Below the pieces are notes generated by a model. The model did no database searches. It saw only the letters and a list, made by a program, of their open reading frames with translations, and was not told the DNA's origin. A DNA stretch of 64,000 bases from Sulfurospirillum arsenophilum NBRC 109478 (GTDB lineage Bacteria; Campylobacterota; Campylobacteria; Campylobacterales; Sulfurospirillaceae): positions 558,001 through 622,000 of the forward strand of contig NZ_BBQF01000002.1 in assembly GCF_000813345.1 (NCBI RefSeq). Reading direction: 5' to 3'. Made by a program: the position numbers and the translations under genes. Positions 6,722 to 16,579 of the stretch are shown in pieces. The stretch's first letter is position 1. The number at the start of each line of letters is the position of its first letter.

Positions 6722-9687
6722 GCTTTGATCCTTAAATGTGTTAACACGGTTGCAATGACATCGTCATCGTCACGACTGCGTGATTGTAAGGTGATCTTTT
6801 TTTCATCTTCGTATTTGATGGTGATGTTCTGTCCGTAATTAGAGATAAGGACAATGTTTTGCCCTGTCGCCAAAATTTTGATCTCAATGAGTTGTAAGAA
6901 TTGCTTGGTTGGAACATCCAGTTTGCCAAAACGATCCACCATTTCCTCTTCGATCTCTAAAACATCGTGAATGCTGCCACATTTGCTCAGACGTCTGTAA
7001 AGCTCTAATCGTACACGATCTTCGGTGATATAAGTATCGCTGATAAACGCGCTGATAGAAAGTTTGATGTCCACTTCGCGTGAAGCAATCGGAGTTTTAC
7101 CCAAAAGCGCATTGATAGCATCTTCAAGCATTCGCAGATAAAGTGAATACCCAATATTTTTGAGATGACCACTTTGTGCCTCGCCAACCAAGTTACCGCC
7201 ACCTCTGATTTCAAGGTCATGGTATGCGAGGATTGAGCCACTTCCCAAATACGAATTCGATTCTAAGGCTATGAGGCGTTTTTTAGCAGATTCCGAGAGT
7301 ACTTCTTTATCTTTGACCAAGAAATAGCAAAACCCTTGACGACGTGAACGCCCCACACGACCACGAAGTTGGTGAAGATCTGCCATACCAAAGTGATCCG
7401 CGGAGTCAATAATAATCGTATTAACATTAGGGATATGAATGCCTGATTCGATAATTGAGGTACTTAAAAGCACATCATACGCCTTCTCTTCAAAATGCAA
7501 CATCTCTTTTTCGGTTACCGTTGCACTGATCTCTGAGTGAAGCGTTAAGATGCGAAGATTTGGCATCATGCCGAGTAACTCTTTGCGTTTAGCTTCGATG
7601 GTCGCGATGCGGTTGTGAACAAAAAAGACCTGTCCACCGCGCCTCATCTCACGAATAATCGCCTCTTTAATGACCTTCGCATCGTACTCTTTAACAAAGG
7701 TTCGCACATCTTCTCTATCATTTGGAGGTGTGAGAAGCTGTGAGTACTGTTTAATGGAACTGAGCGCCATATTGAGACTCCTCGGAATTGGAGTGGCACT
7801 CATTGAGAGGATATGCACGTTTTCTCTAAAATTTTTGAGTTTTTCTTTTTGCTTTACGCCAAATTTATGCTCTTCATCGACCACCACAAGGGCTGGATTA
7901 AACAGTTCAACTTCAAAAAGTGAATGCGTCCCCACACACACATGCAACTCCCCGCTTTTGAGCTCTTTTAAAATGACTTGCTTTTGCACTGCTGTTGTAA
8001 AACGATCTAACTGAGCTACTTTAATGTTGTACTTTGCAAAACGAGATGATAGGCTTTTAAAGTGTTGGGAACACAGAAGTGTCGTAGGAGCAATAAGCAA
8101 GGCTTGAAACCCTTTGCGTACGGTTGCAAAGATGGCATTCATAGCCACTTCGGTTTTACCAAAACCTACATCGCCACTTAAGAGTCTGTCCATCATTTTG
8201 CCGCCGCTAAAATCAGTCAAGATTTCATTGATGACACGCTTTTGATCTTCGGTATAGGCAAAACCGGCATCAGACTCAAACTGAGCCATCTCACCCTCTT
8301 CTACTTTTATACTCAGTCCATCAACCATCTCACGCTTAGCTGCAATAGCAACAATTTCACTCGCTATTTCTAAAAGACGTTCTCTGGTTTTTGCTTTGAG
8401 TTTTTGAAAACTTCCCTTACCAAGGCGATCAACACTGACCAAACCGCCGCTCTCACCAATGTAGCGATCGATTACATGTAAATTTTCAACCGGCAATAAA
8501 AGCTTATCATCCCCTAGATACTCAATCAAAACAAAATCTTTGGTTGCCCCCAACACTGTGGCTTGAGTAAGTCCTTTGAAAATACCAATACCGTAGTTTT
8601 CATGCACCACATAATCGCCATTTTTAAGCTCATCGAGCACGATATTGGCACGTTTACGCTTGAGTTTCATGGAAGGTTTATTAAGAGAGAGGATAATCTC
8701 TTCGGAGTTCATGATGTTAACAATGCGCTCACTCTGAATCCATTTTACATGCAAAGAGTCCACATCCACCATGCGTAGTAAAACTTCATTTTTAGCTAAG
8801 AGTGTAATTTTCTTTTTTTGATGGAGTTCTATAAATGTTTTAACATTGGAGGGTGCAATTTCACGGTAACTTTTCGCTTCGGGTATGTGAGGAAGATTTT
8901 GCAGACTTTTAGCACCCTCTTCATCAAACAGTGCGATCTCACCCAGTTCTTCTACCGCGTCAGCACTCAAAAAAGTTTTAAAACTCTCGGTATAAACAGC
9001 TCCACTCTCTCCAAGTACCCAAAGTCCAAGAGAGTGAATATCTTTGGTAAAACTGTCACTTTTAAGCGAATCTATGCGTTTTTGCATCAGGGTATGGCGC
9101 TCTTCATCCAGTGCAAAAAGTGCAGGGAAAAGTGTATAGCTTTCCAATTCCTCTTTGGCACTTTTTTGGCTTTCGCAGTCAAAGAAACGAATGCTCTCTA
9201 CTTCATCATCAAAAAGACTGAGACGAAGAGCTTTTTCACTATCGGGAGGGAAAATGTCGATGATGTCTCCACGAATGGAAATTTCACCTTTACCTTGTAC
9301 TACATCTACCGCAAGATAACCCCAGTAAAACATCTGCTCACGAAAGCGTTCCAAATGCAAACGCATCCCAAATTCAAGGACAAAAGTGCTAAAAAGTTCA
9401 GCTTTTGGAAGTGGCGTTAGAAGCGTACGCAGAGGTGCAATTAAAACTTTTTTGGTAGAGTGATCTTGGTAAAACGCATGAAGTACGCGTAAAAGATCCA
9501 CCATCTCTTCATGAAAAGAGAGCAGATCATCGCCCATATTGGCTCTAAGATCGGGTAGAACGTAGCTTTTTTTACCAAGGTAAAGGGCTACTTCGGAGGC
9601 TAAGAAAGCCTCTTTTTCGCCTTTAACACCTAAAAGTTGGAGGTCATTTTTGGTCTGAAAAAATTCATAACACGCAGCTTGTAACAA
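6718..9687 (-). CDS. mfd: Transcription-repair coupling factor
   Basis: Mfd is a DNA translocase that removes RNA polymerase stalled at lesions and recruits UvrA. The 989-residue protein has the UvrB-like N-terminal half, the RNA-polymerase-interaction region (VHENYGIGIFKGL and following), Walker A LLSGDVGFGKTEVA near residue 500, DEEH box VVDEEHKFG near 600, SATPIPRSLNMAL, and helicase motif QLRGRVGRSRRQGF near 780, then the TRCF C-terminal domain. It is shorter than E. coli Mfd (about 1,150). Start is TTG at 9685-9687, directly after the bactofilin TGA, with AAAGGGA about 9 bases upstream; no better ATG exists. Two one-mismatch palindrome sites lie at 8471 and 8744. Confidence 0.97.
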   Translation of the reverse strand: MLQAACYEFFQTKNDLQLLGVKGEKEAFLASEVALYLGKKSYVLPDLRANMGDDLLSFHEEMVDLLRVLHAFYQDHSTKKVLIAPLRTLLTPLPKAELFSTFVLEFGMRLHLERFREQMFYWGYLAVDVVQGKGEISIRGDIIDIFPPDSEKALRLSLFDDEVESIRFFDCESQKSAKEELESYTLFPALFALDEERHTLMQKRIDSLKSDSFTKDIHSLGLWVLGESGAVYTESFKTFLSADAVEELGEIALFDEEGAKSLQNLPHIPEAKSYREIAPSNVKTFIELHQKKKITLLAKNEVLLRMVDVDSLHVKWIQSERIVNIMNSEEIILSLNKPSMKLKRKRANIVLDELKNGDYVVHENYGIGIFKGLTQATVLGATKDFVLIEYLGDDKLLLPVENLHVIDRYIGESGGLVSVDRLGKGSFQKLKAKTRERLLEIASEIVAIAAKREMVDGLSIKVEEGEMAQFESDAGFAYTEDQKRVINEILTDFSGGKMMDRLLSGDVGFGKTEVAMNAIFATVRKGFQALLIAPTTLLCSQHFKSLSSRFAKYNIKVAQLDRFTTAVQKQVILKELKSGELHVCVGTHSLFEVELFNPALVVVDEEHKFGVKQKEKLKNFRENVHILSMSATPIPRSLNMALSSIKQYSQLLTPPNDREDVRTFVKEYDAKVIKEAIIREMRRGGQVFFVHNRIATIEAKRKELLGMMPNLRILTLHSEISATVTEKEMLHFEEKAYDVLLSTSIIESGIHIPNVNTIIIDSADHFGMADLHQLRGRVGRSRRQGFCYFLVKDKEVLSESAKKRLIALESNSYLGSGSILAYHDLEIRGGGNLVGEAQSGHLKNIGYSLYLRMLEDAINALLGKTPIASREVDIKLSISAFISDTYITEDRVRLELYRRLSKCGSIHDVLEIEEEMVDRFGKLDVPTKQFLQLIEIKILATGQNIVLISNYGQNITIKYEDEKKITLQSRSRDDDDVIATVLTHLRIKA
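8471..8482. repeat. Palindrome site 5 (one mismatch)
   Basis: ATTACATGTAAA inside mfd, read LHVI. Confidence 0.9.
8744..8755. repeat. Palindrome site 6 (one mismatch)
   Basis: TTTACATGCAAA inside mfd, read LHVK; the only near-match whose mismatch falls in the inner eight bases. Confidence 0.85.
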
Positions 9688-10086
9688 TCAATCCCTTTGT
9701 TCTTCATATGAAGGTGCTTCCACACTCTCCATTTTAATTTTACTTTCACCTTCAAAAATAGCTTTTGCTTCGATGACAAGCTCTTTGGCAATGACTTTTC
9801 CTAAAAATTTGCCACCTTCTAACACTTCAACATTGTCGCAATTGGCATTGCCTTCAAAAAGACCGTTGATAATTAAACGGCTTGCATTGATTTCACCGTT
9901 AATTTTTCCTTGTTTGCCAATAGTCACGATACTATCAGAGAGGATTTTACCGATAATCTCGCCATCTACATGTAAGCGTGTTTGGCAGTTAAAAATACCC
10001 TCAATTTTGGCTCCACTGGCTACTATGGTTGTTTCGGAAGCGGGTACTGTTGTTGTGAATTGATCAACTTTATTAAAGATTCCCAT
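9688..10086 (-). CDS. ccmA: Bactofilin (polymer-forming cytoskeletal protein, CcmA-like)
   Basis: A 132-residue bactofilin: short polar tails flank a core of right-handed beta-helix turns (GAKIEGIFNCQTRLHVDGEI, GKQGKINGEINASRLIINGL and EGGKFLGKVIAKELVI are successive repeats). In Helicobacter pylori the homologue CcmA is needed for helical cell shape and works with the M23 peptidase Csd1, whose gene overlaps ccmA. The same arrangement occurs here: ATG 10086 lies 64 bases inside the upstream M23 gene. A degenerate palindrome at 9965-9976 (10 of 12) is read LHVD. Confidence 0.92.
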   Translation of the reverse strand: MGIFNKVDQFTTTVPASETTIVASGAKIEGIFNCQTRLHVDGEIIGKILSDSIVTIGKQGKINGEINASRLIINGLFEGNANCDNVEVLEGGKFLGKVIAKELVIEAKAIFEGESKIKMESVEAPSYEEQRD

Positions 10087-10925
10087 GTGACTCTCTTCTC
10101 CTTTTGAAAGATTTCTTTAAAGTTAGCACCCTTCCACCTTAAAAAAGGTTCAGGGTCTAAAAGACGTCCTATAAACTTAATTTCATAATGTAAATGTGGA
10201 CCTGTGGACATACCGCTGTTTCCAGAATAGGCAATCACATCACCTTTTTTAACAAACTGTCCTTCTTTAACAATAGGTTTATTGAGTAAGTGTGCATAAT
10301 AACTTTCAAATCCATAATTATGGCTGAGAGAGACAACATTGCCATAGCCACTATTTTGATTGTACTGAACAAATTTTACAACACCATCAGCCGGTGCTAA
10401 AATGGGTGTTCCTATAGGTGTGCGCAAATCAGTACCCGCATGAAATTCTTTACGTTTTAAAATAGGATTTTCTCGCCAACCAAAGCGCGATGAAAACTCA
10501 CTGTATGCCATAACATCGCCACTAGGGATATTATCAAAAAAAGTCTTTTGCTGTAAAGCGGCTAAGTCAATCTCTTCCAATCTGGTATCAAGATTGTCTT
10601 CATCGTTCACTCGCAGACCAATCAGTTCTTCAACATTACTTATTTTATCGCGAATCGCTTCATACTCTTTTGATTTTTCTGAGATCTCTTCTTGTAGAGA
10701 GTCATTTTGGGCTAGCAATACATTGCGTTCTTGGATTGCACTCTCTTTTTTCCCTTCAAGGGATGAAACCTCGTGCATTAAAAATAAAATCACAAAACTG
10801 CCCACTAAAATAACCAAGGCAACAAACAACGTAAAGTAGAGCAAAAATTTCTTAATGATCTGATGCAACAAAAAGTGCCGTGCACCATGCACATCTGAAA
10901 TCGTAACGGTAAATTTATTCTTCAC
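10023..10925 (-). CDS. M23-family peptidoglycan endopeptidase (Csd1-like)
   Basis: A 300-residue membrane-anchored peptidase. One transmembrane helix lies around residues 28-50 (FLLYFTLFVALVILVGSFVI), followed by a coiled coil (residues about 53-100) and a LytM/M23 zinc domain. The zinc ligands are present in EFHAGTDLR and GPHLHYE, and the usual GYGNVVSLSHNYG and HLLNKPIVKEGQFVKKGD precede it, so it should be active. It likely trims peptide cross-links in the periplasm for cell shape together with the bactofilin whose start it overlaps by 64 bases. GTG start 10925 overlaps the folC end by 11 bases. Confidence 0.88.
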   Translation of the reverse strand: MKNKFTVTISDVHGARHFLLHQIIKKFLLYFTLFVALVILVGSFVILFLMHEVSSLEGKKESAIQERNVLLAQNDSLQEEISEKSKEYEAIRDKISNVEELIGLRVNDEDNLDTRLEEIDLAALQQKTFFDNIPSGDVMAYSEFSSRFGWRENPILKRKEFHAGTDLRTPIGTPILAPADGVVKFVQYNQNSGYGNVVSLSHNYGFESYYAHLLNKPIVKEGQFVKKGDVIAYSGNSGMSTGPHLHYEIKFIGRLLDPEPFLRWKGANFKEIFQKEKRVTWESLIKLINSQQQYPLPKQP

Positions 10926-12069
10926 ATAAAACCTTTAAAAATGCCTCAACAACAGAAAAAGAGCCAAATACCAAATACTCTTTATCGCTTTTAATGGCAG
11001 AAAAAGAAGAGATAGGAAGCTTTAATGCCTTTGCTGCATCGTATAAATCACTCTTCTGTGCAGCCCGAGGGCTGTCAATTTCAATCACTAAAATCTCTTT
11101 GATAATTGGTTTTAAAATCGCTAAAATCGTTTTAAAATCTTTATCTTTGTAACTATTATAGACCAACATAACCTTTTTTTTGCCTAAACTCTCAACCAAT
11201 GCCTCTGCTGCCATGACATTGTGCCCTACATCTAGGGTGACATTGGGCATTAATTTTTGGCAACGCCCTTGTAAAACCGTTGGTAAAAAAGTTTTAAGAT
11301 TACTATCATACCCCAGAATATTTAATGCGCAAAGTGCTGTTTTAAAATTTTCTTGCAAATAAGCGGGCAAGTTATACTTCGTACCAAATGCACTCAAAGC
11401 TTCCTTCGTCGCTTCATCAAAAAATGTTTCAACACAGTAAAGTTGGCTCTGAAGCTCTTGCGACTTGCGAAGCGCTATAGGATAGACTTTAGCATCATAC
11501 TGTTTTGCTAAAACTATATCTGTGGTTGCACTGTTAATCTTTGTTTGTGCAATTTCCTCAATACTTTCGCCTAGAAAAGATTGATGATCTAGCCCAATCG
11601 GTGTAATAATTGAGAGGCATTTAGGGAAAACATTGGTGGCATCGTATTCGCCGCCAAGGCCAGCTTCGAGGACAACATAATCGCACTGCTTGGAGAAAAT
11701 ACTCATCGCTAAAAGAGTAGTGTATTCAAAATAAGAGAGAGATTGCGCTATGGATGGCTCTAACAATGCAAGCAATGTTTGATGGGTTTGCTCTAAAAGA
11801 ACATCGTCCACATCTTTACCATCGAGCCAAATACGCTCGTTAAATTTCAGAATATGCGGAGAAGAATAGTGCCCTACATGTAAACCATTTGCGAGAAGCA
11901 TATGTGCTAAAAAACGTCCTGTTGTTCCCTTTCCATTAGTACCAACAAGATGAATGATTTTTGGAAGTTTAAAATGAGATTGAATGCTTTGGTACGCTTT
12001 GGGCATACGCGCATAATCAATCTCATCATAAAAAAGCGGTTTGGTTTCTAAAAATAGTTCGAGTTGCAT
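10915..12069 (-). CDS. folC: Folylpolyglutamate / dihydrofolate synthase
   Basis: FolC adds glutamate to dihydropteroate and folates. The 384-residue protein is a Mur-ligase-type enzyme: P-loop HLVGTNGKGTTGRFLAHML near residue 43, DYVVLEAGLGGEYDATNVF near 135, SIITPIGLDHQSFLG, and DVGHNVMAAEAL in the C-terminal domain. It is somewhat shorter than E. coli FolC (422), mainly in the C-terminal half. ATG 12069 overlaps the upstream cyclase stop by one base. A degenerate palindrome copy (11873-11884) is read GLHVG. Confidence 0.94.
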   Translation of the reverse strand: MQLELFLETKPLFYDEIDYARMPKAYQSIQSHFKLPKIIHLVGTNGKGTTGRFLAHMLLANGLHVGHYSSPHILKFNERIWLDGKDVDDVLLEQTHQTLLALLEPSIAQSLSYFEYTTLLAMSIFSKQCDYVVLEAGLGGEYDATNVFPKCLSIITPIGLDHQSFLGESIEEIAQTKINSATTDIVLAKQYDAKVYPIALRKSQELQSQLYCVETFFDEATKEALSAFGTKYNLPAYLQENFKTALCALNILGYDSNLKTFLPTVLQGRCQKLMPNVTLDVGHNVMAAEALVESLGKKKVMLVYNSYKDKDFKTILAILKPIIKEILVIEIDSPRAAQKSDLYDAAKALKLPISSFSAIKSDKEYLVFGSFSVVEAFLKVLCEE

Positions 12070-13613
12070 TAAAGCACAGGCATCACTTGATTACGACCTG
12101 CTTCTTTAGCTTTGTATAAAAAGCCATCTGCTGCACTCAGTGTTTCATCTTTAGACTTTTGTTGTGAGCGTTGAGAGACACCACAACTTACGGTCACATT
12201 GATACGTTCATTTTTATAGAGAAATTTAAACTGCTCGACAATGGCTCGAATTTTATCGGCAAAATGAATCGCTTGCGCAAGTTCGGTACTTGGAAGAATC
12301 ACTAAGAACTCTTCGCCACCATAACGTCCTACAAAATCAACTTGGCGAATGTATTTGCGTAAAATTTTTCCCACGGTTGAGAGAATAACATCCCCTGCTT
12401 CATGGCCATACGTATCATTGACCATTTTAAAGTGATCAATGTCAATAAAGCAAAGCGTGTAGTCAATTTTATAGCGCATAAAAGCATCTTCAACGCGATT
12501 CATCTCATTGGCAAGGGCTCTTTTGGTTGCCACATGGGTAAGATAATCTTCTTTGACCTCTTGTTTAGCAACCAAGAGTGCTGATTCGAGTTTAGAAATA
12601 CGGTTTTGAAGTTTCGTTATAGTCTCTTGATTGCTGATCATCTTCTCACTCAATGATCTAGTCTCACTCTCTAAAGAGGAGGCAATATTGAGAAGTTTGA
12701 CTTGCACAGTCTCAAAGCTATCTTGTTGAAAATTGATACTTTGCAAATCTTTTTTAATCACTTTAACCTGTTCATGGCTAAAGTTACTGCTTTGGATGAG
12801 TTCAAGAATCTTTTTATTGATCTCATCAAGAATTTTATCGAGGGCTGCAACTTTTTTCTGCACTTCCGCCTTATCAAGATCAATACGCTTGCTAATCAAA
12901 TGCTTAATCTCTTGTTGAAGAGCAGGCGTTCCTAGAGCATCGGGAGAATTGCGCAATTCATTGCTAATAGACGCTAACTCATCATTCATGCCCGATGCAA
13001 TAGACGGTGAAAGTGACGCAATAATTAAAGGAACCAATGTTTTATAAAGTTCAGTGCTGTCATCTTTGCTCAAAATTTTAATTAAGTCTCGAACCATCAC
13101 TTCAAGATCATCTTTCGTAACATGCCCAAATGCATCTAATTTTTTGAGATAGCTATCATCATAGTTAGAAATAAAATCAAACCATTTTTCTTTCACAAGG
13201 TCAATGGACTGTAAATTTTGATGAAAATCGAGACGTTCTAGCGAAGCATTCGCAAGACTGGTTGCTTTCGTATCGTGCAAAAGGGTGATAGCCTGAAGTA
13301 CACGTTTGGTCAAAGTGGCCAAAGTATTGACCATTTTAAGTGCGTCTCCTTCATTGGCACGATTAAGTTTTGCAACCAAAAAGGCAAGAAGTTCGTCAAT
13401 ATTCCCAATATTAAAACGTTTCATATCGGTCACAATATTAGGATCTAGCTTTTTTGTGTATTTATCAACTTTTTGGCAGTCTTCAACAATCACACCTTTT
13501 TGCTTAGCTACTTTACAGAAGACTTTGGCATAATTATCAGGTGTTAAATTAAGATGTTCTGCTTTGATAAGCTCTAGCGAATCCCTAATAATTTCATTAA
13601 TCGTTGTTGCCAT
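12069..13613 (-). CDS. Diguanylate cyclase (GGDEF domain) with long helical N-terminus
   Basis: A 514-residue protein whose last ~160 residues are a GGDEF domain making cyclic di-GMP. The active-site signature is GGEEF in FVGRYGGEEFLVILP near residue 430, and an intact inhibitory site RQVD lies five residues upstream, so product inhibition is likely. FIDIDHFKMVNDTYGHEAGD is the metal/GTP-binding stretch. The N-terminal ~340 residues are helical with a coiled-coil linker and no recognised sensor domain or membrane segment, so the input signal is unknown. From memory, a similar protein sits between folC and the LptE-like gene in C. jejuni (Cj1089). The end overlaps folC by one base and the start overlaps the lipoprotein gene by 17. 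Confidence 0.9.
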   Translation of the reverse strand: MATTINEIIRDSLELIKAEHLNLTPDNYAKVFCKVAKQKGVIVEDCQKVDKYTKKLDPNIVTDMKRFNIGNIDELLAFLVAKLNRANEGDALKMVNTLATLTKRVLQAITLLHDTKATSLANASLERLDFHQNLQSIDLVKEKWFDFISNYDDSYLKKLDAFGHVTKDDLEVMVRDLIKILSKDDSTELYKTLVPLIIASLSPSIASGMNDELASISNELRNSPDALGTPALQQEIKHLISKRIDLDKAEVQKKVAALDKILDEINKKILELIQSSNFSHEQVKVIKKDLQSINFQQDSFETVQVKLLNIASSLESETRSLSEKMISNQETITKLQNRISKLESALLVAKQEVKEDYLTHVATKRALANEMNRVEDAFMRYKIDYTLCFIDIDHFKMVNDTYGHEAGDVILSTVGKILRKYIRQVDFVGRYGGEEFLVILPSTELAQAIHFADKIRAIVEQFKFLYKNERINVTVSCGVSQRSQQKSKDETLSAADGFLYKAKEAGRNQVMPVL

Positions 13614-14115
13614 CTCGGAGTCCTTTTATCGCTATCTTAGAAACAAACTCATTTAAAGCATCGGTTGCAGCATAACGGATAGCTTCAAAGCGATTCGTGT
13701 CAGAAATAACACTATTGGCTTCAATAGAGAAGTCATACTCTCCGGAAGCTGTTAATTTTTCGACTTTTTTAGTAACGTTGCTTTCATAGTTCATAGCTAA
13801 GATAACCGTGGCTTTGTAAGCGATAACATATCCATATCTATCATAGACTGTCGGTGAAAAAGAGATAGACTGAATCTTTACATGTAAAACGCTATCTGCC
13901 TGTTCTTTTACAGTCAATTTACCACTAAAACGACTAACAATAGCTTCATTAACAGCATCTTTTATTAAAACACTATTTCTTGGATCTTGTCTTGAGATCG
14001 TAACTTCTGCATATATTTTATTGCCTAACGCTTGCTTTGCATAATAGGATGATGGTTTATAACTGCATCCGCTGATAAAAGCTGCTATCAAGAGTCCAAG
14101 AAAAAGTTGTTTCAT
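13597..14115 (-). CDS. lptE: LptE-like outer-membrane lipoprotein
   Basis: A 172-residue lipoprotein with signal peptide MKQLFLGLLIAAFISGC and lipobox ISGC at residue 17. Directly downstream of leuS, this is where LPS-assembly lipoprotein LptE (partner of the LptD translocon) sits in Campylobacter. Predicted beta-rich body with an NKIYAEVTISRQDPRN stretch, consistent with the LptE fold, but family similarity is weak by eye. Stop overlaps the cyclase gene; one base separates the start from the leuS stop. Exact palindrome at 13877-13888 read as LHVK. Confidence 0.75.
   Translation of the reverse strand: MKQLFLGLLIAAFISGCSYKPSSYYAKQALGNKIYAEVTISRQDPRNSVLIKDAVNEAIVSRFSGKLTVKEQADSVLHVKIQSISFSPTVYDRYGYVIAYKATVILAMNYESNVTKKVEKLTASGEYDFSIEANSVISDTNRFEAIRYAATDALNEFVSKIAIKGLRDGNND
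13877..13888. repeat. Palindrome site 7 (exact)
   Basis: TTTACATGTAAA inside the lptE-like gene, read LHVK. Confidence 0.95.
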
Positions 14116-14116
14116 A

Positions 14117-16564
14117 TTACTTTACCACCAAGTTAATCAATTTATTAGGAACATAAATCTCTTTAATGAGTTCACTTCCCTCTAACCATTTTGAGACACT
14201 CTCTTTACCTAGGCGCAAAGCCTCTTCTTTTGAAATAGTTGTTTCTACTTCAATTTCTGAGCGTTTCTTGCCATTAACTGTTACTGCTAAAATCATACTA
14301 TCTTCTACAAAAACTTCTTCTTTAAGTGCAATAGGAGCTAAATTTACGCAACCAAAAAGAGCTTCACTCATTTCCCAGCTTATGTGTGGAACAATGGGCT
14401 CTAAGATATTGAGAAGTACAAAATACCCCTCAGACCATACCGCTGAATCATTTTGATCATTCAGCGCATTTAGGGCTTCCATAGATGCTGCAATCAACGT
14501 ATTGAAAGTGTAACTTCCCTCATATATCTCATTTGATTTTTTAAGTGCTTCATAGACTTTCTTACGTGCATACTTGGATTCTTTGCAAAGCGAAGCATGC
14601 TCTATACTCGGAATTGCTTTACATGTAATCGCATTTTCGCTCTTTTGTGCAAAACGTTTCAAAAATCTAAAAGCACCCTCAACCGCACTATCGTTCCACT
14701 CTAACTCTTTTTGAGGAGGAGCAGCAAAAAGAATGAAAAGACGCGCAGTGTCCGCACCATAGGTTTTAATGATTGCATCAGGATCAACCGTATTACCTTT
14801 AGATTTGCTCATTTTTGAGCCATCTTTAAGCACCATTCCTTGCGTTAGTAAATTTGCAAATGGCTCATCACAACTCACATATCCAAGATCACGTAGTACT
14901 TTTGTAAAGAAACGTGAATACAGTAGATGCAGAATCGCATGTTCAATGCCACCAATGTATTGATCGACATTCATCCAGTAGTTTGCACTCTCTTTATCAA
15001 ATGGCACGTCATTCCATAAGGATGGATCAGTGGTATAACGTAAGAAGTACCAACTTGATTGGAAAAAGGTATCCATGGTATCGGTTTCACGAACAGCTTC
15101 GCCATTACATGTAGGACATTTGGTGTGCTTCCATGTGGGGTGTTTATCGAGAGGATTGCCTTCTCCTTTAATCTCAACATCATCAGGCAATGCCACTGGA
15201 AGATTTTCAATCTTTTCTGGTACAAGTCCACATTTTGGACAATGAATCATAGGAATTGGAGCACCCCAATAACGCTGACGGCTAATACCCCAGTCACGAA
15301 GTTTATAGTTAATGACTTTGGTGCCCATTTTTTTTGCTTCAAAATGCGCAATGATCTTCTTTTGAGCACTTTTAGAATCAAGTCCGCTAAACTCACCAGA
15401 ATTGACCAATGTGCCATACTCCGTAGTTGCTGCGCTTCCATCAAACGGTGTACTATTTTCAATGCTTTGGATAATCGCTAAATCATACTTGGTTGCAAAC
15501 TCAAAATCTCTCTCATCGTGAGCAGGAACAGCCATAACTGCACCCCCACCGTACTCGATTAAGACAAAATTTGCTACCCAAACAGGTACATTTTTACCTG
15601 TGAGAGGATGAATGACGTCAAGTTCTAAACTTACACCCTCTTTAGGAGCTTGAGCTCGATCGCGCGCACCCACACTTTGCATCTTTTTAATTTGCGCAAT
15701 TTTTTCTTCACTTAAAAGCTTATGCTCAATCAAATATTTAACAATTGCATGTTCAGGTGCAAGGGCAGAATAACTGACTCCATAAATCGTATCAGGACGT
15801 GTCGTGAAAACTTTGTAGCTTTCAAATTGATTACCCAGTTTTGCCTTAGAAGCATCGCTGAGTGTAAAAGAAAACTCTAACCCTTCACTTCTGCCGATCC
15901 AGTTCTCTTGCATCGTCAAAACTTGACTTGGCCATCCCTCGCGGAGTTTTTCACAATCATCGAGTAATTCTTGTGCGTATTGCGTAATTTTAAGGTAGTA
16001 ACCTGGAAGTAAGCGCTGCTCTACGGGGTTATCACAACGCCAGCAACACCCCTCTTCGACTTGCTCATTGGCTAAAACCGTTTGACACGTATTACACCAG
16101 TTTAGTGTGGCGCTTTTTTGATACACCAATCCTTTATTAAACATCTCAATAAAAATGCGTTGCTCATGTTTGGTATAGAGTACATCACTTGCGGCAAATT
16201 CTCTTTTTTTAGAGAAAGAGAGTCCTAAAGAAGCCAATTCTTTGCGCATGTAGTCTATATTCTCATACGTCCATTTTTTAGGATGAACACCATGTTTAAT
16301 CGCAGCATTCTCAGCAGGCATACCAAAACTATCCCAACCGATTGGATGCAAAACATTAAAACCATTTTTGCGGTGATGACGCGCTATGGCATCGCCAATA
16401 GTATAGTTGCGAACATGTCCCATGTGGATACGTCCACTCGGATACGGGAACATGCTTAAAATATATTTTTTCTTTTTGCTCATATCAGCAAGGGGTTCAA
16501 ACGCATTGGTTTGTTCCCACGTTTGCTGCCATTTTTTTTCAAGTTCTAAAGGATTGTATTGCAT
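14117..16564 (-). CDS. leuS: Leucyl-tRNA synthetase
   Basis: Class Ia synthetase charging tRNA-Leu, 815 residues. HMGH is in [13 protein letters not shown] near residue 46, a four-cysteine zinc module in [11 protein letters not shown] and [10 protein letters not shown], the editing CP1 domain with threonine-rich [12 protein letters not shown], and KMSKS near residue 586 ([15 protein letters not shown]). A second CxxC pair (HCPKCGL, KCPTCNG) follows the editing domain. ATG 16564. First of a leuS-lptE-cyclase-folC-M23-bactofilin-mfd run. One near palindrome at 14618 read TCK; a weaker one at 15104 read TCNG. Confidence 0.98.
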   Translation of the reverse strand: MQYNPLELEKKWQQTWEQTNAFEPLADMSKKKKYILSMFPYPSGRIHMGHVRNYTIGDAIARHHRKNGFNVLHPIGWDSFGMPAENAAIKHGVHPKKWTYENIDYMRKELASLGLSFSKKREFAASDVLYTKHEQRIFIEMFNKGLVYQKSATLNWCNTCQTVLANEQVEEGCCWRCDNPVEQRLLPGYYLKITQYAQELLDDCEKLREGWPSQVLTMQENWIGRSEGLEFSFTLSDASKAKLGNQFESYKVFTTRPDTIYGVSYSALAPEHAIVKYLIEHKLLSEEKIAQIKKMQSVGARDRAQAPKEGVSLELDVIHPLTGKNVPVWVANFVLIEYGGGAVMAVPAHDERDFEFATKYDLAIIQSIENSTPFDGSAATTEYGTLVNSGEFSGLDSKSAQKKIIAHFEAKKMGTKVINYKLRDWGISRQRYWGAPIPMIHCPKCGLVPEKIENLPVALPDDVEIKGEGNPLDKHPTWKHTKCPTCNGEAVRETDTMDTFFQSSWYFLRYTTDPSLWNDVPFDKESANYWMNVDQYIGGIEHAILHLLYSRFFTKVLRDLGYVSCDEPFANLLTQGMVLKDGSKMSKSKGNTVDPDAIIKTYGADTARLFILFAAPPQKELEWNDSAVEGAFRFLKRFAQKSENAITCKAIPSIEHASLCKESKYARKKVYEALKKSNEIYEGSYTFNTLIAASMEALNALNDQNDSAVWSEGYFVLLNILEPIVPHISWEMSEALFGCVNLAPIALKEEVFVEDSMILAVTVNGKKRSEIEVETTISKEEALRLGKESVSKWLEGSELIKEIYVPNKLINLVVK
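14618..14629. repeat. Palindrome site 8 (one mismatch)
   Basis: TTTACATGTAAT inside leuS, read ITCK. Confidence 0.9.
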
Positions 16565-16579
16565 CTTCTCTCCATCAAA

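Noticed and set aside
8818..9420. 200-residue plus-strand ORF opposite mfd
   Set aside because: It lies wholly inside mfd on the other strand, has no ribosome-binding site and has no family features.
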